Assembly (NCBI GenBank): GCA_016290385.1
Contig: JAEETO010000010.1
Span: 1-40,558 of the forward strand
Direction: 5' to 3'
DNA length: 40,558 nt
Origin: Bacteroidales bacterium
GTDB taxonomy: Bacteria > Bacteroidota > Bacteroidia > Bacteroidales > UBA932
The notes under the pieces were generated by a model. It saw only the letters and a program-made list of their open reading frames with translations. It had not been told where the DNA came from and did no database searches. Positions within the stretch are counted from its first letter, which is position 1, and each line of letters begins with the position of its first letter. The position numbers and the translations under genes were made by a program. Of the stretch, positions 1 through 8,190 are shown piece after piece.

Positions 1-1
1 G

Positions 2-1525
2 CTGAACCTCTCCAACGGTCCTTTCCCGTTGATGTACATGGGCATCGAGCGCGCGAACCTTGTGATCGAGGGTATCCGTGAATACGGCAAGCCCGAGGAG
101 AATGCCGATATGGCTTATCTGCTCGGCGAGGCGCTGACGCTCCGCGCCATGATCTACTACGACCTGGTCAAGGCCTGGGGCGATGTCCCGGCCCGTTTCG
201 AGTCGCTGCAGAGCTCGACCATCTACATGCCCAAGGAAAGCCGCGACGTGATCTTCAACCAGATCCTCGGCGACCTGGAGGAAGCCATCCCGTACCTGCC
301 TTATCCGGGCAAGACCGACGCCACCTCCCGCACCGACCGCGTCAACAAGGTTTTCGCGGAAGGCCTCTATGCGCGCATCGCGCTGCTGGCTTCGGGCTAT
401 GCCATCCGTCCTGACGACGGCATGGTGGGCACCGGCGACCTGGGCACCGTCCGTCTCTCGAGCGATGCCAACCTCCAGAAGAGCGTGCTTTATCCGAAGG
501 CCCTTTCGTATCTGAAAGACGCTATCAATTCCGGCTCCGCCAGCCTCGAGAACGATTTCGAGCATTACTGGTACAAGCAGAACAACATGGACAACCTCGC
601 TGCAGGCCCTGCCTATGAGACTTTGTACGTGATTCCGTTCGGCGCCGGCCGCGGCCGCTGGAACTTCACCTTCGCCATTTCTTCGGAAGGCGCCAGCATC
701 TCGAACGGGGTGACCCGCGGTGGCGATGCCGGCCCGGTCCCGACCATGTATTTCAAATATGGTGCGAACGACCAGCGTCGCGATGTCAGCTGCGTCAATT
801 ACAAATGGAACAAGGACAATTCGATCGAGCCTGCCGGCATTGCCAAATGGTATTTCGGCAAATACCGCTTCGAATGGATGGATGCCCAGCCTTATTCGGG
901 CGGCAACGACGACGGCATCAAGCCGGTGGTCATGCGCTATGCCGATATCCTGCTGATGGCCGCCGAGATCGCCAACGAAGAGGGTGACCTCAATTATGCG
1001 AAGAGCTGCCTGCTGGAAGTCCGCGGACGCGCCTATACCGGTCATGAAGAGGAAGCAGAGGCCTATGTCAACGGTATAGCCGGCAAGGATGCCATGTTCA
1101 ATGCCATCGTGGACGAACGTGCCCTCGAGTTCTGCGGCGAATTCCTCCGCAAGGCTGACCTGATCCGCTGGAACCTGCTCAAGACCAAGCTCGACGAGGC
1201 GGCCGGCGACATGCTCGAACTGCGCGACCTCCAGGGTTCGTACAGCGGACTGACCGGCGACATCTGCTACGCCCTGACGCCCGACGAAAAAGCACTGGAC
1301 ATCCTCTTCCTGAAAGCGGGTGAGGAAATCCCCGGCGGATATGAAATTACCACGGGCTATGTCAACAAATATGATGACGGCAAGAAAACGGGCTTCTACT
1401 ACGACCGGATCAAGGGTATCTACTACCGCAACCCCGAACAGTACATGTTCTGGCCTATCTTCAACGACACCATGACCAACAGCCAGGGTTCCATCAAGAA
1501 CGACTATGGCTACGACAGCATCTAA
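2..1525 (+). CDS. SusD/RagB-family glycan-binding lipoprotein, 5'-truncated
   Basis: The reading frame is open from base 2, so the N-terminus, including the expected lipoprotein signal, lies outside the window; 507 residues remain. SusD proteins sit on the outer surface over a SusC TonB-dependent channel and capture oligosaccharides. The visible pattern is typical: a helical TPR-like stretch (ERANLVIEGIREYG, then EALTLRAMIYYDLVKAWGD), and C-terminal SusD signatures (MRYADILLMAAEIANEEG, a VRGRAYTG segment, ERALEFCGEFLRKADLIRWN). The partner susC should lie immediately upstream. The next gene starts 13 bases after the stop, so this gene heads the visible part of the pectin/uronate operon. Its ligand is probably a pectic oligosaccharide, which is inferred only from the downstream uronate genes. 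Confidence 0.93.
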   Translation: MNLSNGPFPLMYMGIERANLVIEGIREYGKPEENADMAYLLGEALTLRAMIYYDLVKAWGDVPARFESLQSSTIYMPKESRDVIFNQILGDLEEAIPYLPYPGKTDATSRTDRVNKVFAEGLYARIALLASGYAIRPDDGMVGTGDLGTVRLSSDANLQKSVLYPKALSYLKDAINSGSASLENDFEHYWYKQNNMDNLAAGPAYETLYVIPFGAGRGRWNFTFAISSEGASISNGVTRGGDAGPVPTMYFKYGANDQRRDVSCVNYKWNKDNSIEPAGIAKWYFGKYRFEWMDAQPYSGGNDDGIKPVVMRYADILLMAAEIANEEGDLNYAKSCLLEVRGRAYTGHEEEAEAYVNGIAGKDAMFNAIVDERALEFCGEFLRKADLIRWNLLKTKLDEAAGDMLELRDLQGSYSGLTGDICYALTPDEKALDILFLKAGEEIPGGYEITTGYVNKYDDGKKTGFYYDRIKGIYYRNPEQYMFWPIFNDTMTNSQGSIKNDYGYDSI

Positions 1526-1538
1526 TCGCAGGTTACTT

Positions 1539-4500
1539 ATGAAAAAGATCAAATTACTGAAATATGCACTGGCAGCATTCGTGGTTGCGCTGGGCCTGAG
1601 TGCCTGTGACAAACCGTTCGACGAGATCACGTCGCTCGACCTGAACCGCTGCCTGGAGCCGATGAACCTCAATGCGAGGGTCAACTCCGCGCTCGGTGAC
1701 GTGGTCACGTTCAGCTGGGATGTGTCCAAGGATGCAGAAAGCTACATCTTCACCGTCTATACGGACGCGAACATGACGCAGACCTATCTCACCGAGACGG
1801 TTTCCCCGTCGAACGTCCCGTACATCAAGAAACTGGACGCCGACAGGACCTACTATTTCACCGTACAGGCGACATCCGGCCGGAAGCAGTCGTCCAAGGT
1901 CGCCGCATACGACCTTGCCATCAAGACCTACGCCGTAAAGGACAATCTCTACCTGACTGTCCAGGAGCGTTACGTCGACGGCGCACTCCTTGTGTGGTCG
2001 ACCGATGTGGAAGACTATCTCGACGTGACCCATGTCACCGTCTCTCTTCCCGGTTCGGACGATCCGGTGAAGACCATCGAACTGACGGCGGGGGACAAGG
2101 AAACCGCGTCCCTCCTGGTCGATGGTCTCAGCGCTACGACCGAATATGTCTTCACCCTCTGGTACCTGAGCGCCAGCCGCGGCCAGGTGACGGCGTGGAC
2201 ACGTGCCGACACGGAGAATTTCACGCAAGTCCGCACGCTGGACGAACTGCTGAACGCCGTCAAGACACCGGGCGCCAAGATCGCCTTGCAGATGGACGGT
2301 TCTCCGTATGACATCGAATCACTCGACATCACCAACGGCTTCACCATTGTGGGCGTCAGCTCCGCCGACGGCAGCAAGCCCGTGATCCAGGGCGAATTCC
2401 ACATCTCCGATGCCTGGGCATCCGGCAACGAACTCTATTTCGAGGATGTCGAATTCAACGGCGGCCCCACGGCTACCGCTCCTTCAGGTTTCGGCTTCGC
2501 CATCCAGAACAAGAACGGCGGCACCGTGAAGGGCAAGGACATCGGCAACCTCACCTACAAGAACTGCGTCATCACCAACTATACGAAGGGCCTGATCTAC
2601 GAATGGGGCAACGACATGAAGCTGGGTGACGTGACGTATGAGAGCTGCGAGATCAGCAACATCAACTACGACGGTACGGTCGGCGGCGACGTGTTCGACA
2701 TCCGCCAGGCGACCACCGTTTCGAAACTTGCGTTCATCGACAATACGGTCTATCAGGGCATGCGTACCTTCGTCCGCTTCGACGCGGGTTCCGTCGGCGA
2801 ACTGGTGTTTGAGAACAACACGCTCCACAACCTGAACTTCGTGGACAACGCCAACAACGCGGGTGTCTTCGGTCTCCAGATCACGCCGGGTTCGTTCTCG
2901 TTCAAGAACAACCTCATCGTCAACATGACCGGCAAGGCCGTCCTGGCTGGTTCCAACGCCAAGTACGTGCCGGCTTCGTCGATGGGTGTGGCCGCCTCCA
3001 ACAACTGGTTCTATAACCTGCCGAAGGGGGACGACGGTTCCATCACCTACTTTACCGACAACTTCACCCTGGCCGACGCCAGCGGTACCATCCTCGAGGC
3101 CGATCCCTGCTACAACGCGCCGGCCGGCCTGTTCAACATCCTGCCCGATTCTGAAATCGCCGGCAAGGAAGTTGGTGCTTCGAAGTGGTGGACCCCGTAT
3201 GTGGAAGCTCCCGAAGACCTCACGCTCAACGTGATCGAGGGCAATCACACCTGGAACTTCGCCAACGCCAAGTTCTTCTCTGGCACGATCAAGAAACAGA
3301 TGGTCCGCGACCAGCTGTTCATCAATACCACCGACGGCTTCCCGATCGTGGTGGACGGCGGCATGCTGAACTTCCAGGCTGCAGCGGTGACCGACCGCAA
3401 GGGCGTTCCTGTGAACAATGTGCTGCAGTTCAAGGTGAACCAGCCGGGTTCCGTGGTCATCAAGGCCCAGGATCCCGATGCGAAGGGCAACCACTTCGTA
3501 GTGGGTGTCGGCCCTGTCGCCGGCGGTGAGATCGCCCTCAAGGGTGGTGTCTCGGCCATGGCCGATTCCGACACGCCGACGAAGATCCTCATCACTTCCA
3601 TCACGGAAGAGTCGATGGTCTACATCTATCCTTCCGGCCCGATCAGCCTGGAGAAACTGGCCTGGTCGACCGACGTGACGCCGATCAACACGGCGCTCCC
3701 GACGCCGGAGCCGAAGGCGGATCCTGCCTCCATCACGCAGGGTGACGCAGCTGACATCACCATCTCCTGGGATCCTGTCGACAATGCGGGCAGCTATTCC
3801 GTCGTGTTCAACGGCAAGACCAGCGTCGTGAACGAAGGCACTGAATTCGTGATCGGCGGCACCACGACGGGCATGCTCGATGCGGGCAGCTACAAGGTTG
3901 AAGTCTTTGCGAACCCCGGTCCTGAAGACATCTACAATACCGAGTCGGCTGCTGGCGTGGCTACCTTCGCCGTCCTCCCGAAGGGCGGTGGCGGCGGTGA
4001 CGACGAGTTCGTGGTCAAGGATGTCACCGAGCTCCTGGCCGCCATCGACGCAGGCAAGGCCGCTATCACCCTGGCGCCCGGCCTCTACGATCTGGGCGGC
4101 AGCCTGACGGTTACTGCACCGCTCGCCCTCAAGGGCCAGGATGGCGCGGTTGTCATGGGCGGCTTCAAGCTCAGCGGCGAAGTCGGCAGCTTCTCCATCA
4201 ATAACCTGACGGTCGAAGCCAACGGCGCCGACATCTTCGTGAACCTCGACAACGAAGCCGGTGTCAAGGCCGACGAACTGAGCATCCGCAACACGGTGAT
4301 CGACGGCTTCACGAAGAGCGTCATCTACGCTTCCAACACGGCCGACAAGTTCGAGATCCGCGATATCGTCTTCGACAATATCCTGGTGCGCAACCATGGC
4401 TCCGGACAGGGCGTCTTCGACCTCCGCAACGGTGCGTACGGCACGTTCACGCTTAAGGAAAGCACCGTCACCGGCGGCCGCGACTTCCTGCGTATCGACG

Positions 4501-6734
4501 CGCCTTGCTCCATCTACAGCGTACTGGTGACGAAGAATACGCTCGACAACCTGAACAACAGCGGCAACGCCGGTGGTGTGTTCTGCGTGCGGGCAACCCC
4601 GTCCAAGTACGAGGTCAGCAACAACATCGTAGCCAACGTCACCAATTCCATCAGCGGCCGTACCGCTGCCATGAAACCGAAGATGATCCGTAACGTCTGG
4701 TACAACATCGGTGAGACGTTCTACACCGGCTGCATCGATGCCGAGCTGGCACTCGACGGACAGGGCGTGAACCTGAGCGCCGATCCGTTCAAGGATGCTG
4801 CGACGGGCGACTACACCCTGACCAATGCCGTAGTGATGAGCCTGGGCTCCGGTGCTTCCCGCTGGAATCCTGCCATCGCGACGGTTGACGACAGCAATTC
4901 CTTTACGGTCAGTTCCGTGGAAGAGTTCACGGCGGCGCTCGAAGCCGGCAAGACGGATATCCGTTTCGAAGCCGGTGAATATGACCTGAGCGCTTCCGCC
5001 ATCACGCTGGGCGCCGGCATGCACCTGAGTTCGGATGGCTCCGCCATCGTGAAGGTCAGCCAGTTCAACTTGGCCGAAGGCGAGCTGGGCACCATCGTCA
5101 TCGAGGGCATCCGCTTCGAAGGTGACGGTTCCAACAACTTCATCAGTGTGTCGGACGCTTCGGTGGTCCGCAACCTGACGGTCAGGAACTGCTGGATCGA
5201 GCACATCGGCAAGAGCGTGTTCTATGGCAGTGCGGAAGGTTCCGCTTTCGATGCCCTGGTCTTTGAAGACACCTACATGGGCGAACTGGGCGGCGGACAG
5301 GGCACCATCGACATCCGCAAGGGTGCCTATGGCGTCGTGACCATCGAGAACTGTACGGTCGTCGGCGGACGCGACTTCATCCGCGCCGATGCCGGCAAGG
5401 TGACCGGCGCCGTGAACATCGTGAACAACACCTTCGACGGTGTCACGCTGAACAATGGCAACGGCATCCTCTACGTGCGTTCCACGCCGGAAAGCTATGT
5501 GTTCAAGAACAACCTGTTCCTGAATGAGAACGGTGACAACAACAAGCTGTCGAAGGACAGCGGAATCACGGTTCCGAACGAGGTGGCCTCCAACTTCTTC
5601 TACAATTGCGTGGCCGAAGCCTTCTGGACCGGCCTGATCAACCAGGAAGTCGCCCTGGCGAACGGCGGCGTCATCCTGGCCAAGGATCCGGTGGAGGATG
5701 CTTCTGTCCACAACTACATACTGGTCAATCCGCTCTGCCTGGCTTCGAATGTCGGTGCCGGCATGTGGAATGTGAACAAGGGCAAGATTACGTCGGAGAT
5801 TACGGTCAATGACGTGCTGGAACTGGTGAATGCACTGGATGCCGGCAAGCAGGGTATTACCCTGAATGCGGGTACCTATGACCTGCGTGAGGCTGCCGAA
5901 GGCGGCGTCATCAACCTGATCAACCCGGTCAGCCTCATGGGCAAGGGCCAGGTGGTCATCGTCGGTGGCTTCAATCTGGGTCTCGGCACCGGTGCGTTCA
6001 TGGCCGACGATATCATCTTCGACGGAGCGGAGAAGGCGATGGGCAATGCCCTTGAAATTGCTGAGGCGACCGAGCTGAGCCTGATCCGGATCACCGGCTG
6101 TGAATTCCGCGCCTACAACAAGAGCCTCCTCTATGGCAACGGTGCCGATTCCCAGGTGAAGGTGTTCGAATTCCGCAAGAACCTGGTTCACGGCTTCGGC
6201 ACGGGCCAGGGCATGCTCGACATCCGCAAGGGCGTCTATGGCTCCATCGATGTCTCGTTCAATACCTTCTATGACGGTGGCCGCGACTTCATCCGTTGCG
6301 ACAAGGAGATTGCCGGCAGCATCGCTATCACCCGCAACACTTTCGGCGCTTGCTCGATCGATGCGGGCAACGGCCTGCTGTGGATCCGTTCCTGCGCCGC
6401 CAATCCGGAGGACTACGTCGTGTCGAAGAACCTGTTCGTCAACCTGACCGGGGAGAAGACCATCCTGGCCAAGAGTGGCGCTACGGTCCCGACCATGTCG
6501 GAGAACTACTTCTTCAACGTGGGTGAGGCCTTCTTCACCGGTGCCATCGACGCTACGGTCGCAACGACGGACGGCGGTGTCCTGGAGGGAGATCCTTGCG
6601 TGAACTCCGCAGAATTCAACTTCCGTCTCGTCAGCGAAAGCCTGCGCAGGGCCGACATCGGCGATCCGCGCTGGAATCCTGGCTCTTCGGCCTATTACCA
6701 GGTCAAACCGCAGAACGGATTGAAAACCCGCTAA
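1539..6734 (+). CDS. Giant surface lipoprotein with four tandem beta-helix modules (DUF4957/DUF5123-like)
   Basis: This is a 1731-residue predicted lipoprotein. The start at 1539 places a lipobox (LSAC, Cys23) correctly; an in-frame ATG upstream at 1506 would bury it. Residues about 35-215 form two fibronectin III-like domains. Four right-handed beta-helix-like modules then begin near residues 234, 830, 1128 and 1427. Modules 2-4 repeat every 298-299 residues and share GQG..DIR.G.YG and GRDF[IL]R motifs; module 1 is divergent (MRTFVRF). Between modules 1 and 2 lie a beta-sandwich-like segment, another Ig/Fn3-like domain and a GGGGGDD linker. DUF4957 and DUF5123 proteins are common in Bacteroidota pectin loci, and their fold resembles pectate lyases. 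No catalytic lyase residues can be assigned here, so a pectin-binding surface glycan-binding protein is likelier than an enzyme. It lies 10 bases upstream of uxaC. Confidence 0.8.
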   Translation: MKKIKLLKYALAAFVVALGLSACDKPFDEITSLDLNRCLEPMNLNARVNSALGDVVTFSWDVSKDAESYIFTVYTDANMTQTYLTETVSPSNVPYIKKLDADRTYYFTVQATSGRKQSSKVAAYDLAIKTYAVKDNLYLTVQERYVDGALLVWSTDVEDYLDVTHVTVSLPGSDDPVKTIELTAGDKETASLLVDGLSATTEYVFTLWYLSASRGQVTAWTRADTENFTQVRTLDELLNAVKTPGAKIALQMDGSPYDIESLDITNGFTIVGVSSADGSKPVIQGEFHISDAWASGNELYFEDVEFNGGPTATAPSGFGFAIQNKNGGTVKGKDIGNLTYKNCVITNYTKGLIYEWGNDMKLGDVTYESCEISNINYDGTVGGDVFDIRQATTVSKLAFIDNTVYQGMRTFVRFDAGSVGELVFENNTLHNLNFVDNANNAGVFGLQITPGSFSFKNNLIVNMTGKAVLAGSNAKYVPASSMGVAASNNWFYNLPKGDDGSITYFTDNFTLADASGTILEADPCYNAPAGLFNILPDSEIAGKEVGASKWWTPYVEAPEDLTLNVIEGNHTWNFANAKFFSGTIKKQMVRDQLFINTTDGFPIVVDGGMLNFQAAAVTDRKGVPVNNVLQFKVNQPGSVVIKAQDPDAKGNHFVVGVGPVAGGEIALKGGVSAMADSDTPTKILITSITEESMVYIYPSGPISLEKLAWSTDVTPINTALPTPEPKADPASITQGDAADITISWDPVDNAGSYSVVFNGKTSVVNEGTEFVIGGTTTGMLDAGSYKVEVFANPGPEDIYNTESAAGVATFAVLPKGGGGGDDEFVVKDVTELLAAIDAGKAAITLAPGLYDLGGSLTVTAPLALKGQDGAVVMGGFKLSGEVGSFSINNLTVEANGADIFVNLDNEAGVKADELSIRNTVIDGFTKSVIYASNTADKFEIRDIVFDNILVRNHGSGQGVFDLRNGAYGTFTLKESTVTGGRDFLRIDAPCSIYSVLVTKNTLDNLNNSGNAGGVFCVRATPSKYEVSNNIVANVTNSISGRTAAMKPKMIRNVWYNIGETFYTGCIDAELALDGQGVNLSADPFKDAATGDYTLTNAVVMSLGSGASRWNPAIATVDDSNSFTVSSVEEFTAALEAGKTDIRFEAGEYDLSASAITLGAGMHLSSDGSAIVKVSQFNLAEGELGTIVIEGIRFEGDGSNNFISVSDASVVRNLTVRNCWIEHIGKSVFYGSAEGSAFDALVFEDTYMGELGGGQGTIDIRKGAYGVVTIENCTVVGGRDFIRADAGKVTGAVNIVNNTFDGVTLNNGNGILYVRSTPESYVFKNNLFLNENGDNNKLSKDSGITVPNEVASNFFYNCVAEAFWTGLINQEVALANGGVILAKDPVEDASVHNYILVNPLCLASNVGAGMWNVNKGKITSEITVNDVLELVNALDAGKQGITLNAGTYDLREAAEGGVINLINPVSLMGKGQVVIVGGFNLGLGTGAFMADDIIFDGAEKAMGNALEIAEATELSLIRITGCEFRAYNKSLLYGNGADSQVKVFEFRKNLVHGFGTGQGMLDIRKGVYGSIDVSFNTFYDGGRDFIRCDKEIAGSIAITRNTFGACSIDAGNGLLWIRSCAANPEDYVVSKNLFVNLTGEKTILAKSGATVPTMSENYFFNVGEAFFTGAIDATVATTDGGVLEGDPCVNSAEFNFRLVSESLRRADIGDPRWNPGSSAYYQVKPQNGLKTR

Positions 6735-6744
6735 TCGACCGGAT

Positions 6745-8160
6745 ATGAGTTTTATCAACGATAACTTCATGCTGCAGAGTGATACGGCGCGTGCGCTGTA
6801 TCACTCCCATGCAGCGAAGATGCCCATCATCGACTACCACTGCCATCTGGTGCCGCAGCAGATTGCCGAGAACATCCAGTTCCGCGACATCACGCAGCTC
6901 TGGCTGGTGGACGGCCACTACGGAGACCACTACAAGTGGCGGGCGATGCGGGCCAACGGTGTTTCTGAGGAGTATCTCACAGGCGGAACCAAATCCGCCT
7001 GGGAGACCTTCGAAAAATGGGCTGAGACCGTACCCTATACGATGCGCAACCCGCTGTACCACTGGACGCACCTGGAGCTGAGCCGCGTGTTCGGCATCGA
7101 CAAGCTCCTGTCGCCCAAGACGGCGCGCGAGATCTTCGAGGAATGCAACGCGAAGCTCGCCACGCCGGAATTCCGCGGCCAGGCGCTGATCCGCAAGTTC
7201 AACGTGGAAGTGGTCTGCACGACCGACGATCCGGCCGACGACCTGCGCTGGCACAAGATGATCGCAGAGCATCCTTTCGGCACGAAGGTGATTCCGGCCT
7301 GGCGTCCCGACAAGGCCATGGCCATCGAGAACCCGAAGGCCTACAAGGCTTATCTGATACAGCTGGGCGAGGCCGCCGGCATGGAGATCCGTTCCTACCG
7401 CGATCTGCAGGAAGCCCTGCAGAAACGGCACGACTTCTTCGCCGCCAACGGCTGCAAGCTCTCCGACCATGGGCTGGAGAACTTCTACGCCACGAGTTAC
7501 ACGGGACCTGAGATCGAACTCATTTTCCAGAAAGTATTGCTCGGGATCACCCCGAACGCGACCGAGCTGGAGAAGTTCCGCAGTGCCTTCCTCTACGACC
7601 AGGCCATCATGGATGCGGATGCCGGCTGGACCCAGCAGTTCCACATCGGCGCCATCCGCAACAACAACTCGAAGATGTATGAACGGATCGGTCCGGACAC
7701 GGGCTACGACGCCATACACGACGTGGACGTCGCCGTCCCCGGCCATCGCTTCTTCGACCGCCTGACAGCGGCCGGCAAGCTCACCAAGACCATCTTGTAC
7801 TGCCTCAATCCCAAGGACAACGCCGTGATGATGACTATGGCCTATACCTACAATGACGGTACGGTCCCGGGCAAGATGCAGTTCGGTTCCGGCTGGTGGT
7901 TCCTCGACCAGGAGGTCGGCATGCGCCGCCAGATGGACTCCCTGTCCGCCCTCGGCCTCTTCAGCCGCTTCGTGGGCATGCTGACGGATTCCCGCAGCTT
8001 CATCAGCTATCCCAGGCACGAGTATTTCCGCCGCATCCTCTGCGACGTGGTGGGACGCGATGTCGAGACTGGCAGGCTGCCGGCATCCGAACTCGATTTC
8101 ATCGGCCAGATGGTCGAAGACATCAGTTACAACAACGCAAAAAGGTATTTTAACTTCTAA
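6745..8160 (+). CDS. uxaC: Glucuronate/galacturonate isomerase UxaC
   Basis: At 471 residues this matches the usual UxaC length. The enzyme interconverts D-glucuronate with D-fructuronate and D-galacturonate with D-tagaturonate in the cytoplasm. It belongs to the amidohydrolase-like TIM-barrel fold. The metal-binding DYHCHL motif (His32, His34) is present, as are family-typical stretches such as the WLVDGHYGDHYKWRAMR segment and GWWF near the C-terminus. The start at 6745 lies 10 bases after the lipoprotein stop, consistent with co-transcription. With uxaB and uxaA directly downstream and no uxuAB visible, galacturonate is the likelier main substrate here. Confidence 0.97.
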   Translation: MSFINDNFMLQSDTARALYHSHAAKMPIIDYHCHLVPQQIAENIQFRDITQLWLVDGHYGDHYKWRAMRANGVSEEYLTGGTKSAWETFEKWAETVPYTMRNPLYHWTHLELSRVFGIDKLLSPKTAREIFEECNAKLATPEFRGQALIRKFNVEVVCTTDDPADDLRWHKMIAEHPFGTKVIPAWRPDKAMAIENPKAYKAYLIQLGEAAGMEIRSYRDLQEALQKRHDFFAANGCKLSDHGLENFYATSYTGPEIELIFQKVLLGITPNATELEKFRSAFLYDQAIMDADAGWTQQFHIGAIRNNNSKMYERIGPDTGYDAIHDVDVAVPGHRFFDRLTAAGKLTKTILYCLNPKDNAVMMTMAYTYNDGTVPGKMQFGSGWWFLDQEVGMRRQMDSLSALGLFSRFVGMLTDSRSFISYPRHEYFRRILCDVVGRDVETGRLPASELDFIGQMVEDISYNNAKRYFNF

Positions 8161-8164
8161 CGTC

Positions 8165-8185
8165 ATGCCCGGCCTGACCGGGCAT
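8165..8185 (+). repeat. REP-like intercistronic hairpin (copy 1)
   Basis: An 8-bp perfect stem (ATGCCCGG/CCGGGCAT) with a 5-base loop follows directly after the uxaC stop (CGTC precedes it). It has the same GTCAT-stem-loop-stem layout as the hairpins at 16282-16302 and, in reverse orientation, 8675-8693. It may protect mRNA ends or attenuate transcription between uxaC and uxaA; there is no T-run, so it is not a classical terminator. Confidence 0.75.
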
Positions 8186-8190
8186 ATACC

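Noticed and set aside
2484-6770. A 1428-codon open frame on the minus strand opposite the giant lipoprotein
   Set aside because: The plus strand has clear signal, domains and repeats; the antisense frame is low-complexity, rich in Asp/Val/His/Arg, and follows from GC-rich codon use.
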